Shown: positions 1 through 8,920, counted from the first letter of the stretch. The stretch is DNA of 64,000 nt from Paenibacillus peoriae KCTC 3763 (GCF_000236805.1 NZ_AGFX01000038.1:62001-126000); one strand, 5' to 3'. The notes: generated by a model from the sequence alone, not told the origin. A program made the numbers and translations.

Positions 1-221
1 ATGGATGGATCATGTACGGAAGTTTCCTTAAAAGAAACAGTCTTTTTGCTTTGAATTGAAATGTTCTCTTGGCTTTGACTCTGGAAGGCTATCTGCCCCA
101 CAGCTTCAATCCCATCTGTATTCGGATTGAGCGTTTGTTCGGCGCCCACAAAAGAGGCAGGCAGCAGCAGCGCACCCGCCAGAGAAGCGGCCGTTACCTT
201 GCGAAAAAATAATGGCTTCAT
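1..221 (-). CDS. Secreted protein of unknown function, 5' part only
   Basis: The reading frame starts with ATG at 221 behind a good AAGGAG site and runs off the left edge of the window, so only about 73 residues are visible. They begin with two lysine/arginine-flanked positions, a hydrophobic stretch and a small-residue cleavage region (…PASFVGAEQ), which is a typical Sec signal peptide with cleavage probably after VGA. The following residues are polar, rich in Q, S and N, and show no recognisable domain. A strong cre-like site lies upstream at 334-347, which suggests catabolite control, as for many extracellular hydrolases in these bacteria. Function cannot be assigned from this fragment. 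Confidence 0.7.
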   Translation of the reverse strand, partial: MKPLFFRKVTAASLAGALLLPASFVGAEQTLNPNTDGIEAVGQIAFQSQSQENISIQSKKTVSFKETSVHDPS

Positions 222-333
222 AAAACGATCTCCTTTCGTTTTTGAACATACCTGATTAATTAGGCGTTTAATTTATTCCTATTAGTTGATAATTACCTAT
301 TAAAATAAGTAAAGACCCTCACCTCCAATAATA

Positions 334-347
334 TTAAAGCGCTTTCA
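334..347. promoter_or_regulatory. cre-like CcpA site
   Basis: TTAAAGCGCTTTCA differs from the usual catabolite-responsive consensus TGWAANCGNTNWCA at one position. It lies in the 370-bp non-coding leader of the secreted protein gene, downstream of a possible -10 (TATAAT on the minus strand at 491-496). That placement would make it a roadblock-type site. Apart from these two motifs and a small 7-1-7 palindrome at 372-386 I see nothing else in 222-591. Confidence 0.5.
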
Positions 348-591
348 ATTTTGGATGAAAAATAAAAGCTCCCTTCTTTAAGAAGGCAGGTTTAAGCCCG
401 GCAATGAACCGTACCTTTATAATATGCAATGGAAATGGGAAATTCAATATATAGTTTTATATTTTCGTGAACTTTTTAATAAAATCATTAATTATACTCA
501 TTTAATTTTGCAAAGCCTCTTTTTCCCCTTTCCAACACTGTAGATTTAATGGTTCCGCATGAGTTAACTTCAACTACCTGTTAAAGCATTA

Positions 592-624
592 AAGCCAGGA
601 TGCATCTTCAGCGCATCCTGGCTT
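592..624 (-). terminator. Intrinsic terminator after the SRPBCC gene
   Basis: A perfect 12-bp stem (592-603 with 613-624, loop of nine) stands just past the stop of the minus-strand gene ending at 641. On the minus strand it is followed by an interrupted T-rich tail. Confidence 0.7.
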
Positions 625-640
625 CTCCGTACAGTCTTTG

Positions 641-1099
641 TTATTGGTTGCTTCCGAAATCAAGCGTATGGCCAGTCTCTATTAATGTTTTTATATTACT
701 TAGAATATGCCACCAGGCACTATCACTGGGTTCAAAGGAAGGATCTTCAGGGTGCCATTCATCATGGATAAGAGTCAGCTTCGTGCACCCGCCCACTGGC
801 TCTAGCAGCCAGGAAATCCGGGATTCATAGTTCTCTTGCCCTTTCAGGTAAGAGGGGCCTACCTTATGCGTAAAACTCAGGGCTTTCAAGGGAGCGTACT
901 CCAGCAGCGTCCCGTACACGTGAACGGTTTCCTCGCCTTCAGCGCCCGGCCCGACATACTCCAGCAGTTCCCCCTCCTTGAAGCTGGAACGGATTATGCT
1001 TCCGTAATAGATTTGCTGTACATACTCCGGAGAGACCAGGCCGGCCCATGCTTGTTCCGGCGTACCCCCAATGTAGATCTCATATTTCAATTCTTTCAT
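641..1099 (-). CDS. SRPBCC-domain (AHSA1-like) protein
   Basis: The 152-residue protein has the layout of the AHSA1/SRPBCC ligand-binding superfamily: an early strand with the PEQAWAGLVSPE helix start, a middle beta region (LLEYVGPG, VHVYGTLLEY, LSFTHKVG), and a C-terminal long helix after the typical …WWHILSNIKTLIETG segment. Proteins of this family bind small hydrophobic ligands; no substrate can be read from the sequence. Translation starts at ATG 1099 behind AAGGAGG with eight bases spacing. It lies downstream of a WYL regulator in the same orientation, a common pairing, but an intrinsic terminator separates the two, so it probably has its own promoter. Confidence 0.85.
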   Translation of the reverse strand: MKELKYEIYIGGTPEQAWAGLVSPEYVQQIYYGSIIRSSFKEGELLEYVGPGAEGEETVHVYGTLLEYAPLKALSFTHKVGPSYLKGQENYESRISWLLEPVGGCTKLTLIHDEWHPEDPSFEPSDSAWWHILSNIKTLIETGHTLDFGSNQ

Positions 1100-1165
1100 G
1101 TTTCATTCCTCCTTAATCATATGTGCTTGTACTTTCATGTATGCTTAAGACTCGCTTACACTATA

Positions 1166-1199
1166 CAAAAAGGACACTGACAGCTACAGTCAGTGTTCC
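1166..1199 (-). terminator. Intrinsic terminator after the WYL regulator
   Basis: The arms ACACTGAC (1174-1181) and GTCAGTGT (1189-1196), extended by GG/CC with one bulge, are followed on the minus strand by a run of five T. It sits between the stop of the WYL regulator at 1213 and the start of the SRPBCC gene at 1099. Confidence 0.75.
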
Positions 1200-1212
1200 C
1201 GAGGAAATAAAA

Positions 1213-2169
1213 TTAATTTTCGTAATGGCGAGCCATTTCCGAGGCAACCACCACCAACCGCTGCTTCAGCGCTGCTGGCTCCCGAATATGCAGCGTTTTT
1301 CCATAAGGCAACAGGAAATATGGGGCATATGTGAATAATGAGCTCTCATCTAGCAGAAACCGGGCCCATCCCCCCTGTCGCTGCTCCAGGGTATGCCCGA
1401 ATAGCCAGTGACTGCAAAGATCATTTAATACCACTTCAGATGACTCAATTACCACAGCAACCAACTTTCCCTCTTTTTCCCGGGCGGGAAGCAAGCTCTG
1501 CAAGAGAAAATCGCGCGCAGAGAAATGGGCAGGACGTATGAAACTTGCCCCGCTACACCGGAGTCCGGTAATTCTGTCGACACGGAAACTACGGATCTCC
1601 TGTCGGTGGTGGCAATAAGCAACGATGTACCACTGCCCCTTCCAAAGTACAAGTCCATAAGGATCAATGGAACGTAAGGAGGCCGTTTCTTCATTTCCCT
1701 TGCGATATTCCATCTCCAGAGTATCTCCGTTCGCTATGCCTGATTCAAGCTCTTGCAGAATTTCTGCCATTGCCGCATTAGAGGTATGAAGCGTTTCAAT
1801 CCCGCGCTCATGGCTCTCCATCCGTTCGATTTGTTGGACATTGCTGTAACGCTTCAGCTTATCCAGCGCCCGGTCAAGGGCTTGGACATACGGATATCCC
1901 GTTCCACGGACGAAAGCGGCTGCTTGGACAAGCGCCTTCTGCTCTTCGGCGTCAAAGAATAGCGGTGCTTCGACGAAGTTATCAGGCAGACAGTAGCCAC
2001 CACCAGGCCCGGCATCGGCAATAACCGGAACCCCGCTGACACATAACGCATCTATATAACGGTATACCGAACGAACGCTGATTTCCAGCGCTTCCGCTAA
2101 TTCGCCAGCGGTTCGTCTCCGCTGCTTTAGCATCCAGAGAATGGATAACATATGGTCTGCTTTGGACAT
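1213..2169 (-). CDS. YafY-type transcriptional regulator (HTH_11 + WYL)
   Basis: The 318-residue protein starts with a DeoR-like winged helix (residues about 5-60: LSILWMLKQRRRTAGELAEALEISVRSVYRYIDAL, then the GGGYCLP wing typical of YafY proteins). A WYL domain follows from about residue 140; its hallmark segment is SIDPYGLVLWKGQWYIVAYCHHRQEIRSFRVDRI in outline, with the WYIVAYC core and RSFRVDR arginines that bind ligand in related proteins. It is a DNA-binding regulator that responds to an unknown small ligand. The start at ATG 2169 has a GGGAGGAG site at eight bases. Its target may be itself or the SRPBCC gene downstream; that is inference from position. Confidence 0.88.
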   Translation of the reverse strand: MSKADHMLSILWMLKQRRRTAGELAEALEISVRSVYRYIDALCVSGVPVIADAGPGGGYCLPDNFVEAPLFFDAEEQKALVQAAAFVRGTGYPYVQALDRALDKLKRYSNVQQIERMESHERGIETLHTSNAAMAEILQELESGIANGDTLEMEYRKGNEETASLRSIDPYGLVLWKGQWYIVAYCHHRQEIRSFRVDRITGLRCSGASFIRPAHFSARDFLLQSLLPAREKEGKLVAVVIESSEVVLNDLCSHWLFGHTLEQRQGGWARFLLDESSLFTYAPYFLLPYGKTLHIREPAALKQRLVVVASEMARHYEN

Positions 2170-2342
2170 CGGACGATCTCCTCCCGGAACAGTTCAATTA
2201 CAATCAGTTTATCGCGAAAGCTCTATATAGCCAACATATTACATATCCCTTCCTCCCATCAAAATTCCAACAAGAAGTTTATCAGGAAACTCCTGCGTCC
2301 ATACTGGATTAAAAAGTATCCTCAAGGAGAGGGAGAACGTTC

Positions 2343-3938
2343 ATGCGTTTTCGGAAAAGAAGAACTCCTAGAAAGTTTAATAAATTGCCTGTCCAGAATA
2401 CTGAGAAACAGCCTGCATATTCAGGGGAACCGTTCAGTGCAAGTCTTGGACAAAACCTTCAGCGGATCAGACAAACCGTGGGTAACAGTACCGACATCAT
2501 CATCAGAGAAGTTCGCATTGGCAAGGACAGTGATCACGTCATCGCGATCCTCTATACGGATGGTTTGGCAGATAAAAATATAGTCTCCGACTTCATTATG
2601 GAGTCGATAATGCTGAATAGCAGGCTATCTGAGAATGTGAATCACGATATTCCGTCTTCCTCCAATGTTTTACGGGTTTTAAAAGAATACGCCCTGACTA
2701 TCGGTGACATTCATGAGATTACCGACTTCGAAAATCTATATAACGCTCTATTGTCGGGAGATGCAGTTATTTTAGTTGACGGTCAGACACAAGGAATCGT
2801 AGCCAGCGCACGGGGATGGAAGGATCGAGGGGTTAGCGAGCCTGCCTCAGAGAACGTCGTTCGCGGGCCGCGGGAGGGATTCTCGGAAACACTGCGCACA
2901 AATACGGCCTTGATCCGACGAAAGATTAAAGATCCGAATCTGTGGCTGGAGACAAGACAAATCGGCCGCGTAACCAAGACCGATGTGGCAGTCATGTACA
3001 TCAAGGGGATTGTGAACGATTCGCTGGTCACAGAAGTGCATAAGCGGCTAAATGGTATTGATGTAGACGGCATTCTTGAAAGCGGGTATATCGAGGAGTT
3101 AATCCAGGACGAGACATTTACCCCTTTTCCGACAATGTTCCACTCCGAACGTCCGGACGTCATCGCAGCCGAGCTTTTGGAAGGAAAGATTGCCATCTTG
3201 GTGGATGGGACTCCCTATGTGCTGATCGTACCTGCACTGTTTGTTTCCTTCCTGCATGCAGCTGAGGACTATTATCAGCGTGCGGATATCAGCAGCTTCA
3301 TCAGGTTCCTTCGTTACGTCGGGGCCTTTATTTCCCTGCTTGGCCCATCCTTGTATGTTGCCATCACTACGTTTCATCAGGAGATGCTGCCAACTTCATT
3401 ATTGATCGGTTTGGCCGCACAGCGGGAAGCCGTTCCCTTCCCCGCTTTTATTGAAGCGCTCATGATGGAGCTGACTTTTGAAATATTACGGGAAGCCGGT
3501 GTCCGCATGCCCAAATATATCGGAGCAGCCGTCTCCATCGTGGGCACACTTGTCATCGGACAAGCGGCTGTTCAGGCCGGGATTATATCAGCGGCGATGG
3601 TTATTGTTGTATCTGTTACAGCGATTTCCAGCTTCGTTCTCCCCGCCTATAATATGGCCATTGCTTTTCGTATGCTGCGATTCCCCTTGATGGGGCTTGC
3701 CGCTTCATTCGGATTGTTCGGAATTATTGTCGGAGGTATTGCTCTCATCCTGCATATGTGCAGCCTTCGTTCGTTTGGTGTTCCATATATGACCCCTTTT
3801 GCGCCTCTAGTTCCGTCAGACACCAAAGATACCTTATTTCGGCTCCCTCACTGGATGATGATTTCCCGTCCCAGGTTAATTAATCAGAAGAACGTGAACC
3901 GCCGAAATAGTACCCCGCCCCGAAAATCACGAGAATGA
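2343..3938 (+). CDS. Spore germination protein, GerA family A subunit
   Basis: The 531-residue protein is a GerA/GerKA-type subunit of a germinant receptor in the spore inner membrane. It has a long hydrophilic N-terminal domain (residues 1-300) with the family motifs YTDGLADK, DGQTQGIVASARGWKDRGVSEPASE (outline) and EGF..TLRTNTALIRRK, followed by about five membrane helices containing SFLHAAEDYYQR, AFPAFIEALMMELTFEILREAGVRMP and the final cytoplasmic tail. The start ATG 2343 follows AAGGAGAGGGAG. It is the first gene of an A-C-small-B operon that ends at 6648. Receptors of this family sense amino acids or sugars; the germinant here is unknown. Confidence 0.93.
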   Translation: MRFRKRRTPRKFNKLPVQNTEKQPAYSGEPFSASLGQNLQRIRQTVGNSTDIIIREVRIGKDSDHVIAILYTDGLADKNIVSDFIMESIMLNSRLSENVNHDIPSSSNVLRVLKEYALTIGDIHEITDFENLYNALLSGDAVILVDGQTQGIVASARGWKDRGVSEPASENVVRGPREGFSETLRTNTALIRRKIKDPNLWLETRQIGRVTKTDVAVMYIKGIVNDSLVTEVHKRLNGIDVDGILESGYIEELIQDETFTPFPTMFHSERPDVIAAELLEGKIAILVDGTPYVLIVPALFVSFLHAAEDYYQRADISSFIRFLRYVGAFISLLGPSLYVAITTFHQEMLPTSLLIGLAAQREAVPFPAFIEALMMELTFEILREAGVRMPKYIGAAVSIVGTLVIGQAAVQAGIISAAMVIVVSVTAISSFVLPAYNMAIAFRMLRFPLMGLAASFGLFGIIVGGIALILHMCSLRSFGVPYMTPFAPLVPSDTKDTLFRLPHWMMISRPRLINQKNVNRRNSTPPRKSRE

Positions 3939-3978
3939 AATAGAGTAGACTGGCACAAATGGAAAGGAGTCGAAAATC

Positions 3979-5187
3979 GTGAAACGGAAGGCCGCCTGTC
4001 TGCTCCTGATTCTTACAATGACCTTGCTACTCACGGGTTGTTGGAACCGTACGGAATTGAATGAGCTGGCCATCGCTGTCGGTATGGGAATCGATAAGCT
4101 GGGCGATCAATTCCAGGTTTCCGTCCAAGTCGTAGACCCGGGTCAGGTATCGTCTAAAGGTGGTGGCGGGAGCGGGCGGGCTCCCACCACGTTATATACG
4201 GCCAAAGCCGAGACCATTTTTGAGGCCGTCCGCAAAATGACGAAAACGAGTCCTCGAAAAATCTATTTTTCCCATCTTCGCATCTGTGTGATTGGTGAGT
4301 CGATGGCCGCGAACGGTATGGCCAAAGCGCTTGATTTCCTGTCAAGAGATCATCATTTTCGTACCGACTTCTACTTAGTGCTGTCAAAAGACTCAAGTGC
4401 CGAAGATATACTGAAAATTTTGACGCCCTTGGACCCGATTCCGGCGAATGACTTATTTTCCTCTCTGGATATATCTGAAAAAAGCTGGTCACCTAGTACG
4501 ACTGTAACCCTGGATGAATTGCTCGCATCTCTCACCAATCAAGGTATAGAGCCTGTCTTGACAGGACTTCAGATCGTTGGCAATAAAGAAGCAGGAGAGA
4601 CCAAAGAAAATGTCGAAAAGATCGTCACTTCCGCCCGGCTGGAATATTCCGGAATGGCTGTGTTCAAAAAAGACAAATTAATCGGCTGGTTAAATGAAGA
4701 CGAAAGTAGGGGCTACAACTATATTACCGGTAAAGTAAGAAGCTCCGTAAATCATGTAGCCTGTCCCGAAGGCGGCAAAGTGATCATGGAAATTATTCGG
4801 ACTCAAACTACCATAAAAGGAGCGGTCAATCGGGGCGAGCCCCGAATCAATATTAAAATGCAGGTTGAAGCCAACGTGGGAGAAGTCGAATGTACCGGTC
4901 TGGATCTGACCAAGGTGGGCACGATTTATGACATTGAGAAGAGAGGGGAAGAAAAGTTAGAAGAGTTTATGAGAGCAGCCGTCCAAAAAGCTCAAAAATC
5001 GTACAAGTCTGACATCTTTGGATTCGGCGAAGCCATTCGCCGCGCTAACCCGAAGGCTTGGAGTACACTCAAAAACAATTGGGGCCGTGAGCACTTTGTA
5101 GACTTGCCCGTAAATATCAAGATCAATCTCAAGCTTCGGCGCTTGGGCACAATCGGCAGTTCATTTCTGAATGATGTTAAAGAGTAG
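3979..5187 (+). CDS. Spore germination lipoprotein, Ger(x)C family
   Basis: The 402-residue protein begins with a lipoprotein signal (MKRK, hydrophobic core, lipobox LLTGC with the modified Cys near residue 21) followed by the family hallmark WNRTELNELAIAVGMGID. Ger(x)C proteins are anchored outside the spore inner membrane and form the C subunit of germinant receptors. The C-terminal part (FGFGEAIRRANPKAW, then a basic stretch) is also typical. The start is GTG 3979, set by AAAGGAGT eight bases upstream. It lies 40 bp after the A subunit and before a small membrane gene and the B subunit. Confidence 0.93.
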   Translation: MKRKAACLLLILTMTLLLTGCWNRTELNELAIAVGMGIDKLGDQFQVSVQVVDPGQVSSKGGGGSGRAPTTLYTAKAETIFEAVRKMTKTSPRKIYFSHLRICVIGESMAANGMAKALDFLSRDHHFRTDFYLVLSKDSSAEDILKILTPLDPIPANDLFSSLDISEKSWSPSTTVTLDELLASLTNQGIEPVLTGLQIVGNKEAGETKENVEKIVTSARLEYSGMAVFKKDKLIGWLNEDESRGYNYITGKVRSSVNHVACPEGGKVIMEIIRTQTTIKGAVNRGEPRINIKMQVEANVGEVECTGLDLTKVGTIYDIEKRGEEKLEEFMRAAVQKAQKSYKSDIFGFGEAIRRANPKAWSTLKNNWGREHFVDLPVNIKINLKLRRLGTIGSSFLNDVKE

Positions 5188-5257
5188 ATCCTCTTCTGGA
5201 TTATGCCGACGATCTGTTCCCCGTAGACCATGTCCATGAAAAAGAAGGTGCTGAAAG

Positions 5258-5509
5258 ATGCTGTCTCAAATGGTAAACGTGCTGGGAATATTGCTGGTTG
5301 CTGTTGTGATCTGCTTGCTAGAGGTTCCCTACATGTGGAAAAAGAGATTAAAAAAAGAGCTTTGGCTGTTTTCCGTTCTCCTTGTACTTGGAGTCGGAAT
5401 CAGTTGCGCCAAGGCGTTCACATGGACTATTCCCACCCCTCTGGACTGGATCACAGCCATATATAGACCATTTAGCAATTTCCTAATCCATATTGGATTA
5501 ATCAAATAA
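5258..5509 (+). CDS. Small membrane protein inside the germination operon
   Basis: The 83-residue protein has two hydrophobic segments (about residues 5-23 and 36-54) separated by the basic stretch WKKRLKKE, so it probably spans the membrane twice. It starts at ATG 5258 after AAGGTG and ends 14 bp before the B subunit start. I do not recognise a named family. Its position between the C and B subunits suggests an accessory receptor component, comparable in size to the small D subunits known in some germinant receptor operons, but sequence similarity to those cannot be judged here. Confidence 0.75.
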   Translation: MLSQMVNVLGILLVAVVICLLEVPYMWKKRLKKELWLFSVLLVLGVGISCAKAFTWTIPTPLDWITAIYRPFSNFLIHIGLIK

Positions 5510-5523
5510 ACAACGAGGTGAAC

Positions 5524-6648
5524 ATGGTGCCCGATCAGGTCAAAATTTCCGCACGTCAGCTTATGATCTTAACCATTTTGTTTACGATAGGAAGTACAAT
5601 CCTCATCATCCCTTCAGGCATGGCGCTTGTAGCCAAACAGGACGCCTGGATTGCCACGCTCGTCGGCATAGGGTTCGGGCTTCTTATGGTGTATTTGTAT
5701 ATCAAAATTACAGATCTGTATCCGCAGATGACGCTGGTTGAAATCATGGAAGCCCTGCTGGGGAAATGGCTTGGCAAAGCCACCGTCCTCCTGCTTCTTA
5801 CAGGATTATTCATCAATGCTCCTGCTCCGGTTTTATTTTATTTGGGGAATTTTATGACCACTCAAATCATGCCGGAAACACCGATTACGGCCGTAAATAT
5901 TATTTTTGCGCTTATTATATTGATGGCTCTTCGTCTGGGACTGGAAGTGCTGGCCCGTTCTGCTGAAATAATGTTTCCGATCTTTGTCCTGCTTTACATT
6001 TCTTTTACGGGTTTAGTGGTGTCCAATATTAAGCTGGAAAATATACAACCTGTGCTGGAAGCAGGAGTTGGTCCTATCTGGCCTGCTGCCCTCTCCTTTG
6101 TGAGCACCGCATATCTGCCTCATATCGTTTTGCTCATGATCTTTCCGGCTTCTGTAAATCGTCCCGATCAAGCCCGCAAAGCTTTTTTCTTAGGAAGCTT
6201 GATTGGCGGATTGGCATTGTTCATCATCGTGATATTAGCTATTTTAGTGCTAGGTCCTGACATAACGGCGCGAAATCTATATCCAAGCTATGCGTTAGCC
6301 AAAAAAATCAATATTGGTCATTTTCTACAGCGCATTGAAGCGATCATGGCTACCATGTGGTTTATTTCGCTTTTTTTCAGAATCACAATATATATGTACA
6401 CCATTATGGTAGCCATAGCCCAGGTCTTTCAATTAAAAAGCAATCAGCAGCTGGTGCTTCCTCTCGGGATCATTTTAATCGTGTTGTCCATCATCGTATA
6501 TCCCAATGTTCCTTATCAACAAACGTATGATACCAAGACGTGGATTCCTTTTTCATTATCTATAGGATTATTTTTACCATTGCTGCTGCTCGGGGTACAT
6601 GCTCTAAAAAAGCTGTGGACAAAGAAGAAAAAACCACCGCTCTTTTAG
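5524..6648 (+). CDS. Spore germination protein, GerB family (B subunit, APC-type transporter fold)
   Basis: The 374-residue protein is almost wholly hydrophobic, with about ten membrane helices, and shows GerB/spore_permease features: ISARQLMILTILFTIG at the start, LYPQMTLVEIMEALLGKWLGK, and RIEAIMATMWFISLFFRITIY. It is the integral membrane subunit thought to bind the germinant. The ribosome-binding sequence GAGGTG covers 5515-5520, so an in-frame GTG at 5518 lies inside it; ATG 5524 (or GTG 5527) is the more likely start. It closes the operon begun at 2343. Confidence 0.92.
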   Translation: MVPDQVKISARQLMILTILFTIGSTILIIPSGMALVAKQDAWIATLVGIGFGLLMVYLYIKITDLYPQMTLVEIMEALLGKWLGKATVLLLLTGLFINAPAPVLFYLGNFMTTQIMPETPITAVNIIFALIILMALRLGLEVLARSAEIMFPIFVLLYISFTGLVVSNIKLENIQPVLEAGVGPIWPAALSFVSTAYLPHIVLLMIFPASVNRPDQARKAFFLGSLIGGLALFIIVILAILVLGPDITARNLYPSYALAKKINIGHFLQRIEAIMATMWFISLFFRITIYMYTIMVAIAQVFQLKSNQQLVLPLGIILIVLSIIVYPNVPYQQTYDTKTWIPFSLSIGLFLPLLLLGVHALKKLWTKKKKPPLF

Positions 6649-6824
6649 TTTATTTTAAACGAGAATTAAGCTGGCGCTAAGATTAGGCGTGTATGATGTA
6701 TTTAACGATCTGGTAACTACATAAGCCGGATGGACTAAAGGCATAAACATGACTCCCGTTGGATATCCATATACCGTTCGCACCCTGTCACAATTTTAAT
6801 GAAACAAAAGGAGATTTTACACTT

Positions 6825-7223
6825 ATGAATCGAAAACGAATAATGGTCATCTGCACACTGTTGCTGGCGTTGTCGATTGGGCAGTCCTCTACATGGGGAA
6901 GTCGGGCTAATGCTGCTGCATTGGCTCCGGAGAGAGCCCCGCAGGTACAGGATAATGAAGCATCCAAGGATGATAAGCTGCTGGATACGCTGGGCATATC
7001 CTCGGATGAGCAATTGTATGATGCACTGTATAACGGTCAAACCTTGGCGGATATTGCCCTAACCAATAAACAGGACGCGCAGGCTGTCGTCGATTTGCAG
7101 GTCGCTCAGTTAACGGAGCAGTTGGATCAACGACTGGCCAATAAGAGCATTACGCTGGAACAATACCAGGCTCATAAGTCGGAATTGACACAGGTCGTTG
7201 CTAAAAGTGTGTTTGGGCTGTAA
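6825..7223 (+). CDS. Small secreted protein of unknown function
   Basis: The 132-residue product starts at ATG 6825 (AAAAGGAG 11 bases upstream; an earlier in-frame ATG at 6759 has no such site). Residues 1-32 form a signal peptide ending near SRANAAA. The mature part is acidic and helical, with a repeating pattern of D, Q and L (LDTLGISSDEQLYDALYNGQTLADI in outline, then AVVDLQVAQLTEQLDQRL). I do not recognise the family. It is 176 bp after the germination operon and ends at a strong bidirectional terminator. Confidence 0.75.
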   Translation: MNRKRIMVICTLLLALSIGQSSTWGSRANAAALAPERAPQVQDNEASKDDKLLDTLGISSDEQLYDALYNGQTLADIALTNKQDAQAVVDLQVAQLTEQLDQRLANKSITLEQYQAHKSELTQVVAKSVFGL

Positions 7224-7253
7224 AACAGGCTTTCGAGTTCGGATTTACACGTT

Positions 7254-7292
7254 AAAAAGGCGCTAAACCTACAAGGATCAGCGCCTTTTTTT
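7254..7292. terminator. Bidirectional intrinsic terminator
   Basis: The arms AAAAAGGCGCT (7254-7264) and AGCGCCTTTTT (7280-7290) form a stem with T runs on both strands. It serves the plus-strand gene ending at 7223 and the pyruvate kinase gene ending at 7307 on the minus strand. Confidence 0.85.
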
Positions 7293-7306
7293 GCTACCTC
7301 TTACCT

Positions 7307-8722
7307 TTACACTTGATGTACTCTGATCAGATTCGTCGCACCGGCCTCTGCAACAGGAACGCCCGCTGACAGTACGATGGTATCCCCTTTTTGGATATAT
7401 CCTGCATTCAGGGCATTACGGATCGAGGATTCGAACATTTCATCCGTTGTCGCTACTTTATCCCCTTTGACCGGGAATACCCCGGACAACAGACAAATTT
7501 TAGCGAACACCGTACTGTTCGGAGTAACGGCAATAATCGGAGCCTTCGGACGGTATTTGGACACCATCCGTGCCGTGAATCCGCTGGCAGTCGAGGTAAT
7601 AATCGCTTTGGCATCCAGCTCAAGAGAAGAGCTAACCGCACCCTGACTGATCACTTCAGTAATGTTCGTGCTTTGGCGTGCTCTACGCTTATTGAACTGC
7701 TCCTGGTAATCAAACTGCGATTCCGCTCTGGCAGCTACCGCAGCCATTGTACGAACGGACTCGACAGGATATTTACCTGCGGCAGATTCGCCCGATAGCA
7801 TCACTACATCGGCCCCTTGCATAACCGCATTAAATACGTCACTTACTTCAGCTCTCGTCGGACGCGGGTTGACTTGCATGGATTCCAGCATGTGCGTAGC
7901 TACAATTACCGGTTTGCCGACCAGATTACACTTGTCGATCATTTCTTTTTGCATCACAGGCACGTCTTGAATCGGCACTTCAACGCCCAAATCACCACGG
8001 GCTACCATAATACCATCCGAAGCCACAATAATATCATCCAGGTTTTCCATGCCTTCAGCATTTTCAATCTTGGAATAAATTTGTACATGCTCGGCTTGAT
8101 GTCCCTTCAAAATCTCACGGATTTCACGGATGTCGTCGCCTTTACGCACAAAAGAAGCCGCAATAAGCTCGATACGCTGCTCCACCCCAAATTGGATGTG
8201 CTTCACGTCGCGCTCCGTTACGCCTGGAAGAGTCGTATGAATCCCTGGCAGATTCACACCTTTTCTCGGCTTCAAAACACCGCCGCTTACAATATTACAA
8301 ATCATTTCAGTACCCTCAATAGAGGTTACAGTCAGATCAACCAAACCGTCGTCAATCAAAATGCGGTCGCCTGGTTTAATGTCCTTTGGCATATCCGGGT
8401 AATTCACCGAAATACGGTGCTCGTCCCCCAAAATCTCTTCTGTAGTCAGAATCAGCTGGCTGCCTGGTTTCAGCAGACAGGATGCTTCTCTCAGCTTGCC
8501 GATCCGTATTTCAGGCCCTTTGATATCCATCATGACAGGAATAAAAGTACCCAGTTCCTTCGCAGCCTGTCTCACATTTTCAATACGTTTAACGTGATCT
8601 TCCAGCTCCCCGTGAGCCATGTTCAAGCGGGCTACTGTCATACCGGCCTGAATCATTTCCTTTAACAAATGAATGGAGTCGCAGGCAGGTCCCATCGTAC
8701 AAATAATTTTCGTTTTAAGCAT
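7307..8722 (-). CDS. pyk: Pyruvate kinase
   Basis: The 471-residue protein converts phosphoenolpyruvate and ADP to pyruvate and ATP in glycolysis. It carries the Mg/PEP-binding signature YSKIENAEGMENL (about residues 218-230), MVARGDLGVE, and NPRPTRAEVSDVFNAVMQGADVVMLSGE, then the C-terminal allosteric domain. It ends where the classical enzyme ends and lacks the extra PEP-utiliser domain found on many Bacillus enzymes. Two normally conserved sites differ: RLNMAHG replaces RLNFSHG and ATHMLESM replaces ATQMLESM, so this may be a second, divergent isozyme. ATG 8722 starts it; it is transcribed alone. Confidence 0.92.
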   Translation of the reverse strand: MLKTKIICTMGPACDSIHLLKEMIQAGMTVARLNMAHGELEDHVKRIENVRQAAKELGTFIPVMMDIKGPEIRIGKLREASCLLKPGSQLILTTEEILGDEHRISVNYPDMPKDIKPGDRILIDDGLVDLTVTSIEGTEMICNIVSGGVLKPRKGVNLPGIHTTLPGVTERDVKHIQFGVEQRIELIAASFVRKGDDIREIREILKGHQAEHVQIYSKIENAEGMENLDDIIVASDGIMVARGDLGVEVPIQDVPVMQKEMIDKCNLVGKPVIVATHMLESMQVNPRPTRAEVSDVFNAVMQGADVVMLSGESAAGKYPVESVRTMAAVAARAESQFDYQEQFNKRRARQSTNITEVISQGAVSSSLELDAKAIITSTASGFTARMVSKYRPKAPIIAVTPNSTVFAKICLLSGVFPVKGDKVATTDEMFESSIRNALNAGYIQKGDTIVLSAGVPVAEAGATNLIRVHQV

Positions 8723-8869
8723 AGAAATGTCATCCTCCTGAATGTCTTTACTATTTGGTCGTAATTCCAGTATGGTTTCTATTCCATGTGGCTGCTCTAT
8801 CTATTTACACTTTTTATGACTTTATTTTACCTATACCGATGCGACAAGACCATGAACTATAGTATGATG

Positions 8870-8887
8870 ACTGTATTATAGTACAGT
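8870..8887. promoter_or_regulatory. Palindrome in the pyk / AraC divergent promoter region
   Basis: ACTGTA (8870-8875) and TACAGT (8882-8887) form a perfect 6-6-6 dyad, nested in a longer run of ACTATAG-like repeats between two divergent genes. It lies 34 bp before the AraC gene start and may be an operator. This is pattern reading only. Confidence 0.35.
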
Positions 8888-8920
8888 ATAGTGAATTTTT
8901 AAGACATGGAGAGTGACCTC

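Noticed and set aside
7817-8665. Long plus-strand frame of 282 codons opposite pyruvate kinase
   Set aside because: The translation is histidine/asparagine-rich without domains and lies entirely within the well-supported pyk gene.
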